The translations under genes and the position numbers were made by a program. From Sarcocystis neurona (lineage: Eukaryota > Apicomplexa > Conoidasida > Eucoccidiorida > Sarcocystidae), in NCBI GenBank assembly GCA_000727475.1, contig KL647292.1, positions 199,413 through 263,412 of the forward strand: DNA of 64,000 bases, given 5' to 3'. This document shows, in pieces, positions 13,072 through 26,331 of this stretch. The number at the start of each line of letters is the position of its first letter. Positions within the stretch are counted from its first letter, which is position 1. The notes beneath the pieces were generated by a model, which saw nothing but the letters and a program-made list of their open reading frames with translations, made no database searches and was not told the DNA's origin.

Positions 13072-13848
13072 TGAAAAACCTGCGCATTACCGCGACAGTC
13101 GTGAATGGTACTCCGCCCTCTGTACGCAGTGGCGAGCACTGACTGCCCTCGAATACTGTGCTTCTATTGAATTTCGTGTCGTCTTCCACTTCTTAGGGGC
13201 GTGGCTGGAGTCAAGACAGTTCGCATGATTCACTGCATCTATTCCACTCGCTGTTAGCGCAGCCGCTGCCCTTCTTTTCGAAGCACGCAAGCACTTAATA
13301 TGTGGTGATACTGTAGAGCACGTAGCAAGAAAAGAGCGGCAAAGGCTGTCTAGTCGCCACGTGTGGCCACTTGCCGCAGAAGACTACTCACTGCAGCAAG
13401 CTTCGTAGGCAGCACACGCTTGCTACGAGGAAGTCAGTCCTTCTGCATTTGAACCATCCACTCTTTTTCCTACCCATTGCGGGGCAGTCACATGACACAA
13501 TGAATTCGGATACGTCAGCCTGTTTGGCCGGTGCGGTGACACTGTCTCGTGACAGTTGACCATTAAAAGAGTAAATTTACAAGTATCCTTCTTCACAACG
13601 AACTCCGTCAGTGACCCACTGTAAACACCAAGCTTCTAAAGTTGAAAGTTAAGAAACAGCGCTAACAGCGAGTGGAATAGAAGCAATGAATCATGCAAAC
13701 CGTCTTGACTCCAGCCATGCCCCTAAGAAGTGGAAGACGACACGGAATTCAATAGAAGCACAGTATTAGAGGGTAGTCAATGCTCGCCACTGCGTACCGA
13801 GGGCGGAGTACCATTCACGACTGTTGCGGTAATGCGCAGGTTTTTCAC
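13072..13848. repeat. Large inverted repeat (190-bp arms)
   Basis: Left arm 13072-13261 and right arm 13659-13848 are reverse complements over about 190 bases with roughly one mismatch in fifteen. They are separated by a loop of about 397 bases. Matching landmarks are TGCGCATTACCG at the outer end and CACTCGCTGTTAGCGC at the inner end. Transcribed in either direction, the arms would form a long hairpin. The right arm ends 127 bases past the stop codon of RPC8, so it may lie in that gene's 3' untranslated region. It may be a foldback transposon remnant or an inverted local duplication. No transposase frame or obvious target-site duplication is seen. Confidence 0.93.
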
Positions 13849-13975
13849 TGAAACCTGCCCTGGTGATTGCGACGACACTCATGCTGAGGGGCTTCCGCAT
13901 AATTTGTCCGAAAAAGTGTCACAAACACCTGCTGACGCGGGAACGTGTATAAAAAAACGTGCATCGCTGGAAGTG

Positions 13976-16900
13976 CTACTGCCACCAAGCTTTCATTCCA
14001 AGGCCATCTTCGTCCACTGATCCCTGAGAAAAGGCAAACATTACACAAGCATGCAAAAAACGTATAATACTCGGGAAGTCGAGATCAACAGAGGACGGCG
14101 CGTAGACGCACATCTGTCTTCATGCACGCTTATAACGATGTGCGCTAACTGGTCTCCCCAAAACCTCAAGCGTCAGCATTTCTAAGTAGATGTAAGCGCA
14201 TAACACAGGATATCACAAAAGAATCAGGCACCACAGGCTAAGTGCCTACGGAAGCAAAAATCCGTCTACGAGATGAAGGCGTGAATGACACCGGCACGCA
14301 ACGCAAGGGCTGACGGTGAAAAGAAACGGAGGGCAGCACACACAATAAGAAAACACACGCAGATACGAATGGCACAAGTGTCTGTGTCAAGCCTCATCCA
14401 AAAATACCATATCTGAGGGGAAGCACGTGCGTAGCCCGTGACTTACGAGAACAATCATTGGCCGAGAGGCGTCACAGTCAACAGTTAAAGAGGAATTCGC
14501 CCATTCTCCGGCTCCCGCCTTATCTGAATAACAAGGCACTACCGATGCACACGAGTTTCGACCGCCGTGCACATATTTGGTCCTGCACACATGTATTCTT
14601 TTTCTGAGGCAAAAATTCTAGCGAGCGACTCTGTTCGGCAACACATCTGTAGATCCTGCGTATCGACCACGCAGGAGTAGCACGACAGCCGCAGTTCCTG
14701 CCGCTGCAGAGATCGCTTGTGAGGTACCATCATTTTACCAGGCAATCAGATACACGCACATTCCACTGTATGGCAATGCGATGCGCTGTAGCAGCACTAC
14801 CCCTATCGGCGTGTTCTGCAGCAGTCTGCGTATCCCGACAACCGCACACGGCCCGGCTGCTCAGCAGGGGTGCACCTGCAAAATTCTTCATCGATACGGA
14901 TTTACACAAAACTCCAAAGATTTCCCCAGCGAGCACAACAGAGACTGCCCCGACTTGCCGCAACACAAGCAAAGAAGTAGAATGCAACTGTTATTATGAA
15001 GACCACACAATCGTGCACCGGTGGGTTGGAGCGGCGGCAGGCATTTACCTCTGCTCTCGCGTCACGCGCTCCTGCCTTCCTGTGAGCAGTTTGATCACGC
15101 AGGAAAAGACGATATCCCAGTCTGACAACGCGCGTTGACAGACTGGGATGTACGTGTCTGTCTCTACACAGATCACCGCATCAACACTGATATCCACATA
15201 CACCGTCGCACGTAAAACTCTACCTGCGCTTGCAGCATGTCTGCTTACGTGTGTGTACTGGTGAGTCCTTACGTATTTGTTTTCGTATTTTAGTCTCCAA
15301 CAAATATGCGACGACAGAGACATGTGTGGAGGCTTTATGTCTCGAACCACTGTCCACAACAAATGTCAGCCAACTTCTAATCTACGCTGGTGCTAACAAA
15401 GGAGAAACTTCACCGACGCAAAACACGTCAACGCTTCCCCTTGATGCGCAGTGTACGCGCTTCAACGTGACACAACACAGTGAAATGTACACCTGTTTCG
15501 CTTGCTCCCGTGTCGTCAAAATAAGGTTTAGCGTGCTCCGTCCTCTCCTTTTGGGAGCAGATAATGGTAACAGAGTAACGGCTGACTGTACACGTAGAAG
15601 CCACCGTTTCAACGCTCGAATGAAGATGCGCGCTTCTGTCCTGTTTCTGAAAGCTGGTGAAGAGCTTCTGCTCCGCATGCACCAACGCAACAGCGACCAT
15701 TCTTTCCCTCCTTAGTTGCAGCCAAGCAACACGTTGTTCGGTGTTCCTCCTCTTCGTCGCTGTCGTCCAACCTTCGGCAATATAGAAGGCCGTTCGCAGC
15801 ACTTACTCGCAAAACAAGGCGAGGGAACGGAGTTCGCAGGAGTCTGGGCAAATCGCACGTCGCGGACGCGGAAACGAATGGGACGCTGCAGCGGTCCATA
15901 CTCGAGTTTATGTTCGTCAAACTGCCACCACCAGCGCTGCGACTCGGCGCGGTAGCCGCGCGGTTCACGCAGAGAACTAGAAGGGAGGAACACATCTTCG
16001 AAGAAACCCAACGTAACTGCAGAACACCGACGCAGGAAAAGAACGAAAGAAATCGCCAGTCCCACCAGATGGCAGGTCACGCAGATCGAAGTGCGTCTCT
16101 TCAAACACCGAAGCCGCTGAGTAGAGAGCGGATACAGCGGCAGAGCAAAAAATGAACTAAAACCGGTCTTCAAAAAAAGGGAGCAGAGAGAGAGACGGCA
16201 ACCGAGACGCGAAATCAGAGAATGGACGGTATTTCGAAACGGCGAAGAAAAGATAAAGCTCCTCGACCAGTTCAAAGGCGACGGGAAAACATGTGTCTTT
16301 TGAGGCATTACCGGCGGCCAGGCACTTCGGGCAGAGACACAGACTTCCGACGACGCTGAAGGCCTCTAAGGAAGTTGAGTGAAAGAGAAAATAACCAAGA
16401 CGGGAACCAGACGCCCTGGCCGACAGGCCAACAAAGTGTTCGAATAACAACGACGACACAGAGAAATAGGGGAAGAGCCACAGGAACCGCAGTTCACGGG
16501 ACGCAGAAACGGGAATAGACGATATTATTAGGCTGGCAGGAGAAAGTTGTCACAGCTATCCAGACGAGAAGAAGTATGGCTGTCACCACCTCGGACACAC
16601 AAACAGACGGGCAGTGTGTACATACAGAGAGAAATGAAAAAGCCTCGCAGTGTGGAAGGGAAAAAGGTCAAGCACACCCGAGGGTACTGCAATGCGACCT
16701 CCGTAGCGCATCTTTACGCGACTCGCCTTTCCCACGTCTACCTCTGTGTCTGTCTGTGTCGACACGTGTGTTTCTCTAACAGGTTCTATCCATCTATTAT
16801 GAGTTCTCTGTTTAGCCTTATTGCTACTTGCGGCTGCAGTTACCAATCCACATCCTTCTGAGTTCCTTTGTATTTGTGAGTCACCGCCACATCAGGCGCT

Positions 16901-18405
16901 ACCGCGCCCCCTCCACCAACGGCACAGATGCCGCCTACGCAGTACCAGCTGACCGGTGGTCCTTATAATCTAACTGCGTGTTATTCGGCCTGCGCGGGTA
17001 ACGATGACGTAAAGCTTAGCTACGTCGACAAATACGTATACATAAATCTGTCTGTGGCACTCCACACACACATATGCTTTATTGTGCTTCGATTTTACGA
17101 GAACTGACACGGAAAAAAGCAGCCTGTCCAGGTCTGCCCATACCAGTCTCTACGTATATTTCACCTACACGATCACGTAAAAATAGAACACTGTGCGCCC
17201 ACCTTTCTCTGCGTCTCCTGATAAATGTGCACATCTACAGAGACAGACACACGCACTTCTGCGTCCGGTGAAAAGCAGAAAGCACGCGAAGCGGTGGTCC
17301 GACACCTCACGAGTCTTCGCCTGATGTGCAGTCTCGTGTTCGTTGCAGGAGTGCACACGCGTGTTCTTATTCTTCTTCTGCTTCTAGTTTGTTTTAGGCA
17401 GATATGGGTGGGTCCCTCCCTTGTCTATCCGAGTGGAATATGTGATTCGTCTGCCAGGCTTTGATGCCACAAAAAAATTCGAGGCTCGCTGTATTCAGCC
17501 TCTTTCCCCCTCTCATGTCTCAGAGCAAGTAAGGGCCCTAGCGAGACTAACTGAAAAGCAGGCACTCTGCTGGTATAGCGCACAGTACCAGCTCCTTTAC
17601 CGGAAAAAACATGATGACAAAGAAGGACGAAGTAAGACGAACACAGCACACGCACACGCATTAGAATAATACATAAGATCTTGCAGCGAAGAAGCTACAG
17701 CAGAGCACCCTCTTCAGCGCGCTCTGGCTCGAGTATCTTCCACACACTGTATATTCCGCATATACTAATACTACGTTTCCATATACCGATACTACACAAA
17801 TACACCTACACATCTGTGTATGTATGCACTCGTGGAGCTATCCGTGTGTGGTGCGCATAGATACACTTGCGTACGTATATACATGTCCCTCTATCCATAT
17901 ATACATGGAGGTACACATTTGTACGCACTCATGTGTCTTCCATTTGTACAGGTGTTAATAGCGAGATATATTTACCTGCTTACCTACTCACTTACATTTA
18001 CACATATATATATATATATATATATGCAGCCATGTGTATGTTACCTGTTTATCTATCCACGGGGAGATACAAATTCATCTAGAAACAGAATCGAGAGTAA
18101 GTACAACATCTTGTGACACTGACCACCGCTAGACTCTGGCGGTTCACACTCTCAGGTAGTGTACGGGCAATCAAGTGTACGTTCTGCTATCTAGGCCGCG
18201 CACGTAACCTTTCGTTTGCACTTACTCCTTTGGAGAGTGTACACGGTGCGTGAGAAGATGTAGCAGAGAAAGAAAATTCTGCGGCCACGGCTCCAGCGTC
18301 AATTCGCCAGAAAGAGGAAACTGCCGGGGACCGCGTTCTGCTGCCGGTAGACTAATTACTGTACACACGGCTACACGTATACGTATGCACGCACACTGAT
18401 GCACC

Positions 18406-18452
<47 letters not shown>

Positions 18453-18872
18453 NNNNNNNNNNNNNNNNNNNNNNNNNNNNNNNNNNNNNNNNNNNNNNNN
18501 NNNNNNNNNNNNNNNNNNNNNNNNNNNNNNNNNNNNNNNNNNNNNNNNNNNNNNNNNNNNNNNNNNNNNNNNNNNNNNNNNNNNNNNNNNNNNNNNNNNN
18601 NNNNNNNNNNNNNNNNNNNNNNNNNNNNNNNNNNNNNNNNNNNNNNNNNNNNNNNNNNNNNNNNNNNNNNNNNNNNNNNNNNNNNNNNNNNNNNNNNNNN
18701 NNNNNNNNNNNNNNNNNNNNNNNNNNNNNNNNNNNNNNNNNNNNNNNNNNNNNNNNNNNNNNNNNNNNNNNNNNNNNNNNNNNNNNNNNNNNNNNNNNNN
18801 NNNNNNNNNNNNNNNNNNNNNNNNNNNNNNNNNNNNNNNNNNNNNNNNNNNNNNNNNNNNNNNNNNNNNNAC

Positions 18873-18920
<48 letters not shown>

Positions 18921-21900
18921 TGCATTCTCAGTGCGTAAATCATTCTGTACAGCGCAAACATTCTGCGTCAGACGCAGAGACGTACATATACAAAAATACA
19001 AATATTTATATGTATACATATATATATATACATATTTTTATACAAAATCTATGGCGTGTACACAGGATAGCAACAAACAAGGACTCACCCTCGTACGCGT
19101 AGACAGACGCAAATGTATCCAGCAAACGTAGACATCCTTCAACAAACAAGGACTCACCCTCGTACGCGTAGACAGACGCAAATGTATCCAGCAAACGTAA
19201 ACATCCTTCAAACCTCAGACTATACATACGTGTACAAATGTGCGCATACACCTATCAATCTCTCTCCCGCCTTATATATATATACCTGTCAATCTCTTTC
19301 CCGCTTAACACACATACACACACAAGTACTACTCTGTCTAATCATTCTTTGTGCAGACGAATGGAGGAACTTCTTTTCTGTGCGCCTCTTTTCTAAGGAC
19401 CTTTTACGCTTGCTTGAAAGACGCACGCAATTTTTTCAATCAAACGTACAGAGACACACAAACACATATACATGTGCAGACCCAGAGACACACCCGCAGA
19501 GAGACACAGAATTTCGAGGAACCCAACCCGCCTGCATTGTCCTCACTACACGAGAAGCCCAGCGTCGGCGACCAGCCATAGTCAGCGCAGCAAATAGGAA
19601 AACATGTGTTGCGGAGATAGGAGGAAGGGAAGCGTGCCCCAGGCCGGGGCCAGCAGAACCCTGCGCCGGCCGGCCGACGGCGACGGACCACCAGCAGCAG
19701 TGCACAAGAAACTACGAGAAAACTGCCCTCCGAAGGCCTTCCCACTTAGACAGCACCCCAAGTAAGTTTGCAAACCCGGCTCTACGTGTCCTGAGCACGT
19801 AAGTAAAAGGGAAGATTCACCGCTGTCCCAAAAAAAGGACCGTACATATGTTCCTGAACATCTCCAACAGAGAAAGTATACCTTTGCCATGGGATCTAGG
19901 AAGACAGTCGGAGCGAAGCGATAGTCCGTCACAGTCCCCCGCGCACACCAAACGCATACGCAATAATGCGACAATCCACGCGCTTGCATCTCTCTGCAGC
20001 CTGGCCCACCCTGTGTTGCACCACACCCATCGCTGACCTGGCAACGCTTTTCTCACGCAGAAAATCACGAGTCAAGCCCGCTCTGCAACATCAGCTGGCA
20101 TCTCCGCTACTGTGATATCCACGTCCGCCTCTACACACAGGTGCGTGAGTGACCGCACACGCGTGCAGCTCTGTGCAGCTCTGTGTATTTGTGTGTGCGT
20201 GAGTAAGTGAAGGGGGACGCGTATAACGAATGTGCGTCCGGCACCGCCAGAGCAATCAGCCATGTTCTACTCTCACGCGGCCCCGCTGAAAAGATCCACC
20301 GCATTCCACCAAAAAACCCTGCAACGGAGCCAAGAGGGGGAGGAAACCCCGCTTCGGACACTGGACACAGGAGACGCACTGAGAGACACCGAAGACGCAC
20401 CAGAGACGTAAAATTCGTATGCAGGCACGCTTGTACGTCTATGTTCCCCTTCCCTCTCATGTGGAGTAGAAAATACGTACGCATATACATCGGTGTGTGC
20501 GTGTCTTGGAGTGTAGACCGCGAAGAAAAAAACGCATCTTTGGCGAATTCCATTTTAACTCACAGAGAAGACGTTTCGACCCCAAATTCCTTTTCCACGC
20601 CACACCGGACCGCCGGCACCAATACACTCGGCCCTGTACACGTCCATATATGCCGCAGACTGTGTGTGTACACTTTGTCCAGGCACGCACGGACATATAT
20701 ATATATATATATATATGTACACTGGTAGATAGAGAAATGTACACATGTATATACATCTGTATATATATATATATACACTAACGTGGCCTCTCTCAGAGTG
20801 ATTCTTCGGACCGTCGACTCTGCACGTCACATGTTCCTCCGTGTCAACCACTTTCCACGTTCAACCCCGCGTACCTTTGAGTCCTTTTTCATCAGACGCG
20901 ATCAGATCTCCTTCCAGAATTTCACCAGGAAAGGGCTTAAAGACGAGGAGAGTAAACTCGACTTTGCACTGGGCGCTGCCCTCTCCCAGGGTTATCACGG
21001 GAGCTTCTACATGGCGCAGCGCGTGCAAAGCAATCACCAGTCCGCAGTTCGGAACCACCTGCGGCCCCGCAGTTCATTGCAAAAAGGACCGTCACACGCC
21101 CATATCCACACAGAAAAAGAAATGCAGGTAGACGCGGATACGTACATAAACACATACGTATATGCATGCTTACGTAGTACAGCCACCATGCACTCACATA
21201 TATTTCTATATATATGTACACGGTTTTCTGTTGGGAAGTCGTCCGCACCGGCAGCTGCAGGAGAAGGAAAGGAATAATATAAGATCCTCCTACGGCCTTG
21301 GCAATAATCCACCTGCGTCCCCTGCATCCACGTAACCAACTGCTTTTTCGTAATTCTCTTTTTCCTCCCTTTCTCCCCAAAGTAAAATGTATCCCTACAC
21401 ACAGCAGTGCTGCTGCTGAACGAAACTTCAGAGACTCGTGGTGCCACCAAAATTTCTGCACGAATAATTGCAGCACATTTGGCCTTACGTACATATATGT
21501 ATATATATGTATATGCCTACATAAATATATACGAATACATTCATTGCTGTCCCTAGCGAAACGTGCAACTGGAGAAGTCAACGCAGTCTCCGCAAGCTGG
21601 AAGATTTCTTTCTGCACACAAAGTTTATAATATACACACGCATGCAATGATCGCGATCCCCCGACGCAAGAGACGACTTTTCACACAAACGCCTTATTGT
21701 ATCTACAAAAGTGACAAACACCTACATACGTACACATGTATATATATATATGTATACGTGTGTGGATCCATACACACATCTGTGGATATTTCCCTCTACT
21801 TTTACAGTCCACACATTCTTGTATGTATTCATGTAGTTATGCACAGACATCCATCCATAAAATTCTGTGTGCATACATTTACATATATACGAATACACGT

Positions 21901-22974
21901 TTGTGCAAACCCACCCCCGTCCATCGTAGTACCGGAGATCCTAGACACATACGTATACGCGTCTCTTTACGTGCTTCTACGTACACACATATCTGCCTAC
22001 CTATTTCTCTCTCTCTCTGTACGAATATGACGTACGGTGGCGTGTCCACATACACACACAGACACATATATATATGCACGTTCAGAGTTTTCTCACGTGC
22101 ATGAAAAATGGAGTATTCTCCAGGAGGAGTGCACACGCATGGACCTGGCATGACCCCTCCTTTTAATGGGAAGCGCTCGTGATAATAAACGCATACACAT
22201 GCATACGTCGAACAAGCAAAAAGCATAAAGCAGTGCTTCAGTAAGCAAACAGAAAATGGCCGGCGCCCAGTAGCGATGCCCTCGTGCTTACCGACTAACT
22301 GGCAGCAGTACACAAATTACACATTCACATATATATACTCATGTACACGCATATATATCCCCACTTACGTAAGTATCTCTGAGTACATTAGATATTCACA
22401 TATATATACATATATATATATATATTCACATATGTATAAATGTGCGCCTCCGTGAAGAGACACGTGTACGCTTATATACATATGTATATATATATATATG
22501 GATGAGCACTCAAACACACATGTGCACTTCCATACATATATAGATATATATATATATAATACCGCTCCAGGTGGTGATGTCTATATATAAACACACACTA
22601 CTGACGGAGAGCGCACGGCCATCACGACGACATACTCATATGTGTACCTTGTGCCCAACTGTGCGTAAAATACGTGTCCACACCTGCGCGTCTCTGTATT
22701 CATGAGCAGATGGTTCATATAGATATCCATCCGTCTACATGGCTTATGATTCATCTCTTTGCAGATATATACATATATATATATTCGTCAACAGACAAGT
22801 AAATAATTGGCAGAGTTATTCATTCGTATATATATGTGGTACATATATGGGATAGCGTACTTTATTTATATATTTTTGTTCTAAAGCGGTGCGGAGCTGC
22901 TTTTCGTAGTTGTGAATCTGCAGCTCTTCCGGTCCGAGCAGCAGGGTATCCTCAAGGAGAGAAAGAACAAACAT
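13976..22974 (-). CDS. RPC8: RNA polymerase III subunit RPC8/RPC25 (Rpb7-like)
   Basis: This is the Rpb7/RPC25-family subunit of RNA polymerase III, which pairs with RPC9 to form the stalk used in initiation of tRNA and 5S rRNA transcription. Five exons join in phase: 22861-22974 (ATG, MFVLSLLEDTLLL and on), 20875-21058 (NCGLVIALHAL, then FTLLVFKPFPGEILEG), 15807-16016 (VTLGFFEDVFLPSSSL, then PIRFRVRDVRF), 14447-14523 and 13976-14023 (GSVDEDGLGMKAWW, stop). The total is 210 residues, against 204 in human. The N-terminal SHS2 domain spans exons 1-2, the S1/OB-type domain starts in exon 3, and the closing GLG-x3-WW is the family's C-terminal signature. Donors are GTACGC, GTACGC, GTAAGT and GTAAGT. 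The introns are 1802, 4858, 1283 and 423 bases, and the second contains a TA microsatellite and the assembly gap. There is an A at -3 of the start. No residue expected in the family appears lost. Confidence 0.95.
18409..18920. repeat. (TA)n microsatellite with 418-base assembly gap
   Basis: TA dinucleotide runs flank both sides of an N block at 18453-18870. The gap is evidently a microsatellite the assembler could not cross. It lies within intron 2 of RPC8 and does not interrupt its exons. The true length of the gap is unknown. Confidence 0.97.
19071..19212. repeat. 69-bp tandem duplication
   Basis: Two near-identical 69-base units begin CAACAAACAAGGACTCACCC, at 19071 and 19140. They lie in RPC8 intron 2. 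Confidence 0.93.
22330..22560. repeat. TA/CATA microsatellite cluster
   Basis: Repeated blocks of ATATATA mixed with CACATATATA-type units lie in RPC8 intron 1. Comparable blocks occur at 18000-18025, 20695-20777, 21735-21760, 25660-25870, 32580-32660 and 34300-34660. Confidence 0.85.
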
Positions 22975-23759
22975 TCTCCTTCCTGTTCTTTGAAATTTGC
23001 TTCCGCATCGACTCGTTCTTCTCCTTCCCCTCCGCGATCTTGTCCACTACATTCTCTCGAAATGTCGACATACACTGCACAGCCTGAATTTTCCGGTGTA
23101 TAGACACTGCGACACGTAACTATGGACCTTATCTTTGCATACACAGGCACTTTACATACTTCCCCATTCATATATGCCCCCCCCATTTATATATATATAT
23201 TTTCCGCACACTGTCCCATGTACGACCGTGTTGTCTACACTGCATAAGCCATTTGTCGGTGTCTTGTCCAGGTATACGATTAAGAAAAAACGATACACGA
23301 GCGTATTTCATCTGTCTTGCAGCGCCCTGTGTTTATCTGCAGATGTACGCACCCCCCACATTTATGAAGAAGGATGACGCGTTGGCGAGGAGACAGAAAG
23401 GGAACATGGAAAGGGAAAACGAGGGCGCGGACACCGGGGAAAGGGCAAGGGTAGACAGAAATTGAGCGGCTCAAAAAGTTTTCACACGCAAAAGTCTTCT
23501 CCACGTCGTCCACTACAGACGGACATGTGGATACCGTTTATCCACATGTGTGTGGACTGTCCTGGCCAGAAATATATTCACACGTATAATTGTAGAAAAC
23601 CGTGTGCAGGCCAAAAGTGAAGGGGGGAAGAAGTAAACCGGGGGAGACGAGGAGAATAAAAAGGCCTCTGGCACAAGAAGTTGAAACGGCGCCGGCCTCG
23701 GAGTGAAGTGCGACGCAGTAACTACCCAGCAGCACAAACTCGTACAACTGCACACGGTT

Positions 23760-24040
23760 GTGCGGGCGTTGAGGATCTGAGGAGGAAAAGGTGAGAAGAA
23801 AGGAAAGAAGAGAAAGTGGAGAGGGACACAAAAAGAGGAGGAAAGGAAGTGATGTGCGGTGTGAAGGAGAAGGTACACGGGCGAGGAGGAAGAAGAACGG
23901 AAACTGGGAACGGGGGGAGAGAAAATGACGAGCCGGGGAAAAGGACGGGCAGGGGGGAGCAGCGAAGGCGGAGACGCGAGAACGGAAGAGAAAAAGAAGA
24001 GAGAGAGAGACAGGAATGGAGAGAAGAAGAAATTGTAGCA
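23760..24040. repeat. Purine-rich (GA/GGA) tract upstream of RPC8
   Basis: The plus strand is almost pure purine here (GAGGAGGAA, GAGAGAGAGAC and similar). Read on the minus strand it is a pyrimidine tract lying 0.8-1.1 kb upstream of the RPC8 start codon. The pyrimidine strand is open in several frames but only because the sequence is simple. A promoter-proximal or H-DNA-forming role is possible but not shown. Confidence 0.6.
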
Positions 24041-26331
24041 CCGCACGGGAAGAAAAGGCCGCGGCTACCGTCTTCCTGCAGCACTGTCCAACCGTAGCAA
24101 CTACGTAACAGTACAGCCGTCCACGCGTTACATTTTCCACTAACTTAATGTATTTCTCGCGGCATGAATTTTTCGCTGTAGAAAGAGGGAGCAAAAAAGC
24201 GAAAAATCTCCTCCGTGTATGACCCCGGACTGGCACGATAATTGCTCGCGTCTATGCGTAGAACTACAAATACATGTAAGGAAAGAGACGTTCCTTCAAT
24301 GTTTGCGTACAAAATGTTATGTTTGTATACATGTGTACGTGTAAACTGACAAAATGCATCACGAGAGACATACGTTTGACAATCAGACTGAAGTTTCACG
24401 GTGCAGCCAGGGATGGTTTTCATCGCCGTGTGCGTACAGTCACTCTACTGCTTCGCTGCGGATAGTGCGACTGTTTTTTCTGCGTCAGAGTGGGGCTTGA
24501 CAGAAAGAAAGTCTTCCCACTGCACGCCGGTATAGCAGTAAGGACGCCTTCTCTTCTTTTTGAAAGGCAAATCCTCCCAGGAAACACTCATCGATACGTA
24601 GGTGAGCTGAACCCAGCAATAAGGCGCCGCGCAGTTAGGTACTCAATGTGCATCCAGACTTCTATGTAGCCGCCTTGTATGGCTAATTCTCCTTTGATTT
24701 GTCGGCAGAATATATACGTATGTATGTTGAATACGCGTGCGAATAAAAGGAAGCCCGCAGCATCTCTAGAGGGAAACGGACGAATCCCGCTTGTACCAAA
24801 ACCAAGGAGATACATTTTCAATTGATGCAGAGTCACACAGGTGGTGGAAAAAGTATATGTATATATACTAGTCACATAGACATTTGTTCCGTATATACAT
24901 GCAGTTAAAACATGCATTCACGCACGTACGTGCAGCCCACGAGCTACACCCGAAGGTGACACCGGTGCATGCGGCCGGTGTATACATGCATTGCGATATA
25001 TATATATATATATATACGTGAACACACGTGTGAGAACGCATATACCACCGTGTTTGTGTCTATTTTTCTGTAGAGAGAGTTGTGAGGGTGAAAGTTTAAA
25101 CAGTGCATCCTAGCCAGGAAGATGAGGCTGGGCGTGTAGGGCATATTTTTCTGTAGACACACGCGCGCACGGACGCCTTCGTAGACATGTGTGCAAACGT
25201 TCGAGAAGACAGAATTCTATACAGGAGTATGTGAAACATGTATTTCCGTGTTTAAATAGATATACGTACATACTGACCCATTGTTCATCTTTTAGCGAGA
25301 GAGACGAACAGACTCGCTCTCGCTATATCAAGAGCGAGGACAGACAGCGCAGAGATCAGGATATCGTGTAGGAAGTCACTCTCAGGCTTATCACATAACT
25401 TGTTCCACACCTTACCTGATACCTCGAAAGTTGTAGGCATGTTCTCCCGGAAACTCATTTGCCCTTTGCATTTCTGTCCGTAGAACGGAGTCTCTGCAGA
25501 TTTTTAGCCCTCAGATTCGGACCAGGAGAGGTGCGTGCGGAATTGTACTACTCCTTTTAGCTGTGTCTGCATCCTGGCCACTTCGTGTAACAGAAATTTG
25601 TGCATACGCCCTGTACTTCCTCTTTAAAACGCGCTTATATTATTGAATGCATATATATATGTATATATACATATTTACATACATACACACACAGGTATAT
25701 CTACGTGTATACGATCATGTACGAGTGTGTATATATATGTTTATATAAATATGTGTGTACACGTAAGTACGCGTATACATAGATATATCTATACATATAC
25801 ATACAGGTATGTATCTACATGTATGCGTATGTATAGATATATATTATACTGAATATTCATATATATAGGTATATATTTAATTTTATATGTGCTTACTCCG
25901 CTTCTGACGTCTCGACCGTACTTGTGTGTATAGCTTAACATGCGGTCTAATTCAGGCATATGTTTGTAAATACGCAGCTGCTAGCCGTAGGTGCCTTGTG
26001 GTCTACTCCAGTGCCAGTTACGGTCAGTGATGATTGGGGGACAGTGTGCCTCTAGGTTTTCCCCAGAGAGTTGTAATTCCATGTGCGCAAATTCATTTAG
26101 TATAACCACGTTTATTACAGCCGCCTTTCTTCAAATGCCGGTTGTTTGCTGGCATGCGTCCTTATGTAGGGAGATGTATTTACAGGTCTCAAGCTTCTAA
26201 TCGCCGAACAGTCTTTACAGGTTGTCTAAGTCGTAGGCGGTCAAAACAACATACTCATCTCTGCGTAAATTTACACCTGCTCAGTTTTGTCCATTACTGT
26301 AACGTCCTCCCGCTTTTAATCGTGCACCTAC

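Noticed and set aside
14719..15138. 139-residue plus-strand frame and overlapping minus-strand frames
   Set aside because: They lie inside intron 3 of RPC8 and show no splice support; they look coding only by chance.
20277..20558. Apparent RPC8 exons giving VKMEFAKDAFF and VFWWNAV
   Set aside because: They join in phase and loosely resemble the family, but a far better exon (VTLGFFEDVFLPSSSL and on) is at 15807-16016 and completes the protein. A useful warning about chance exons.
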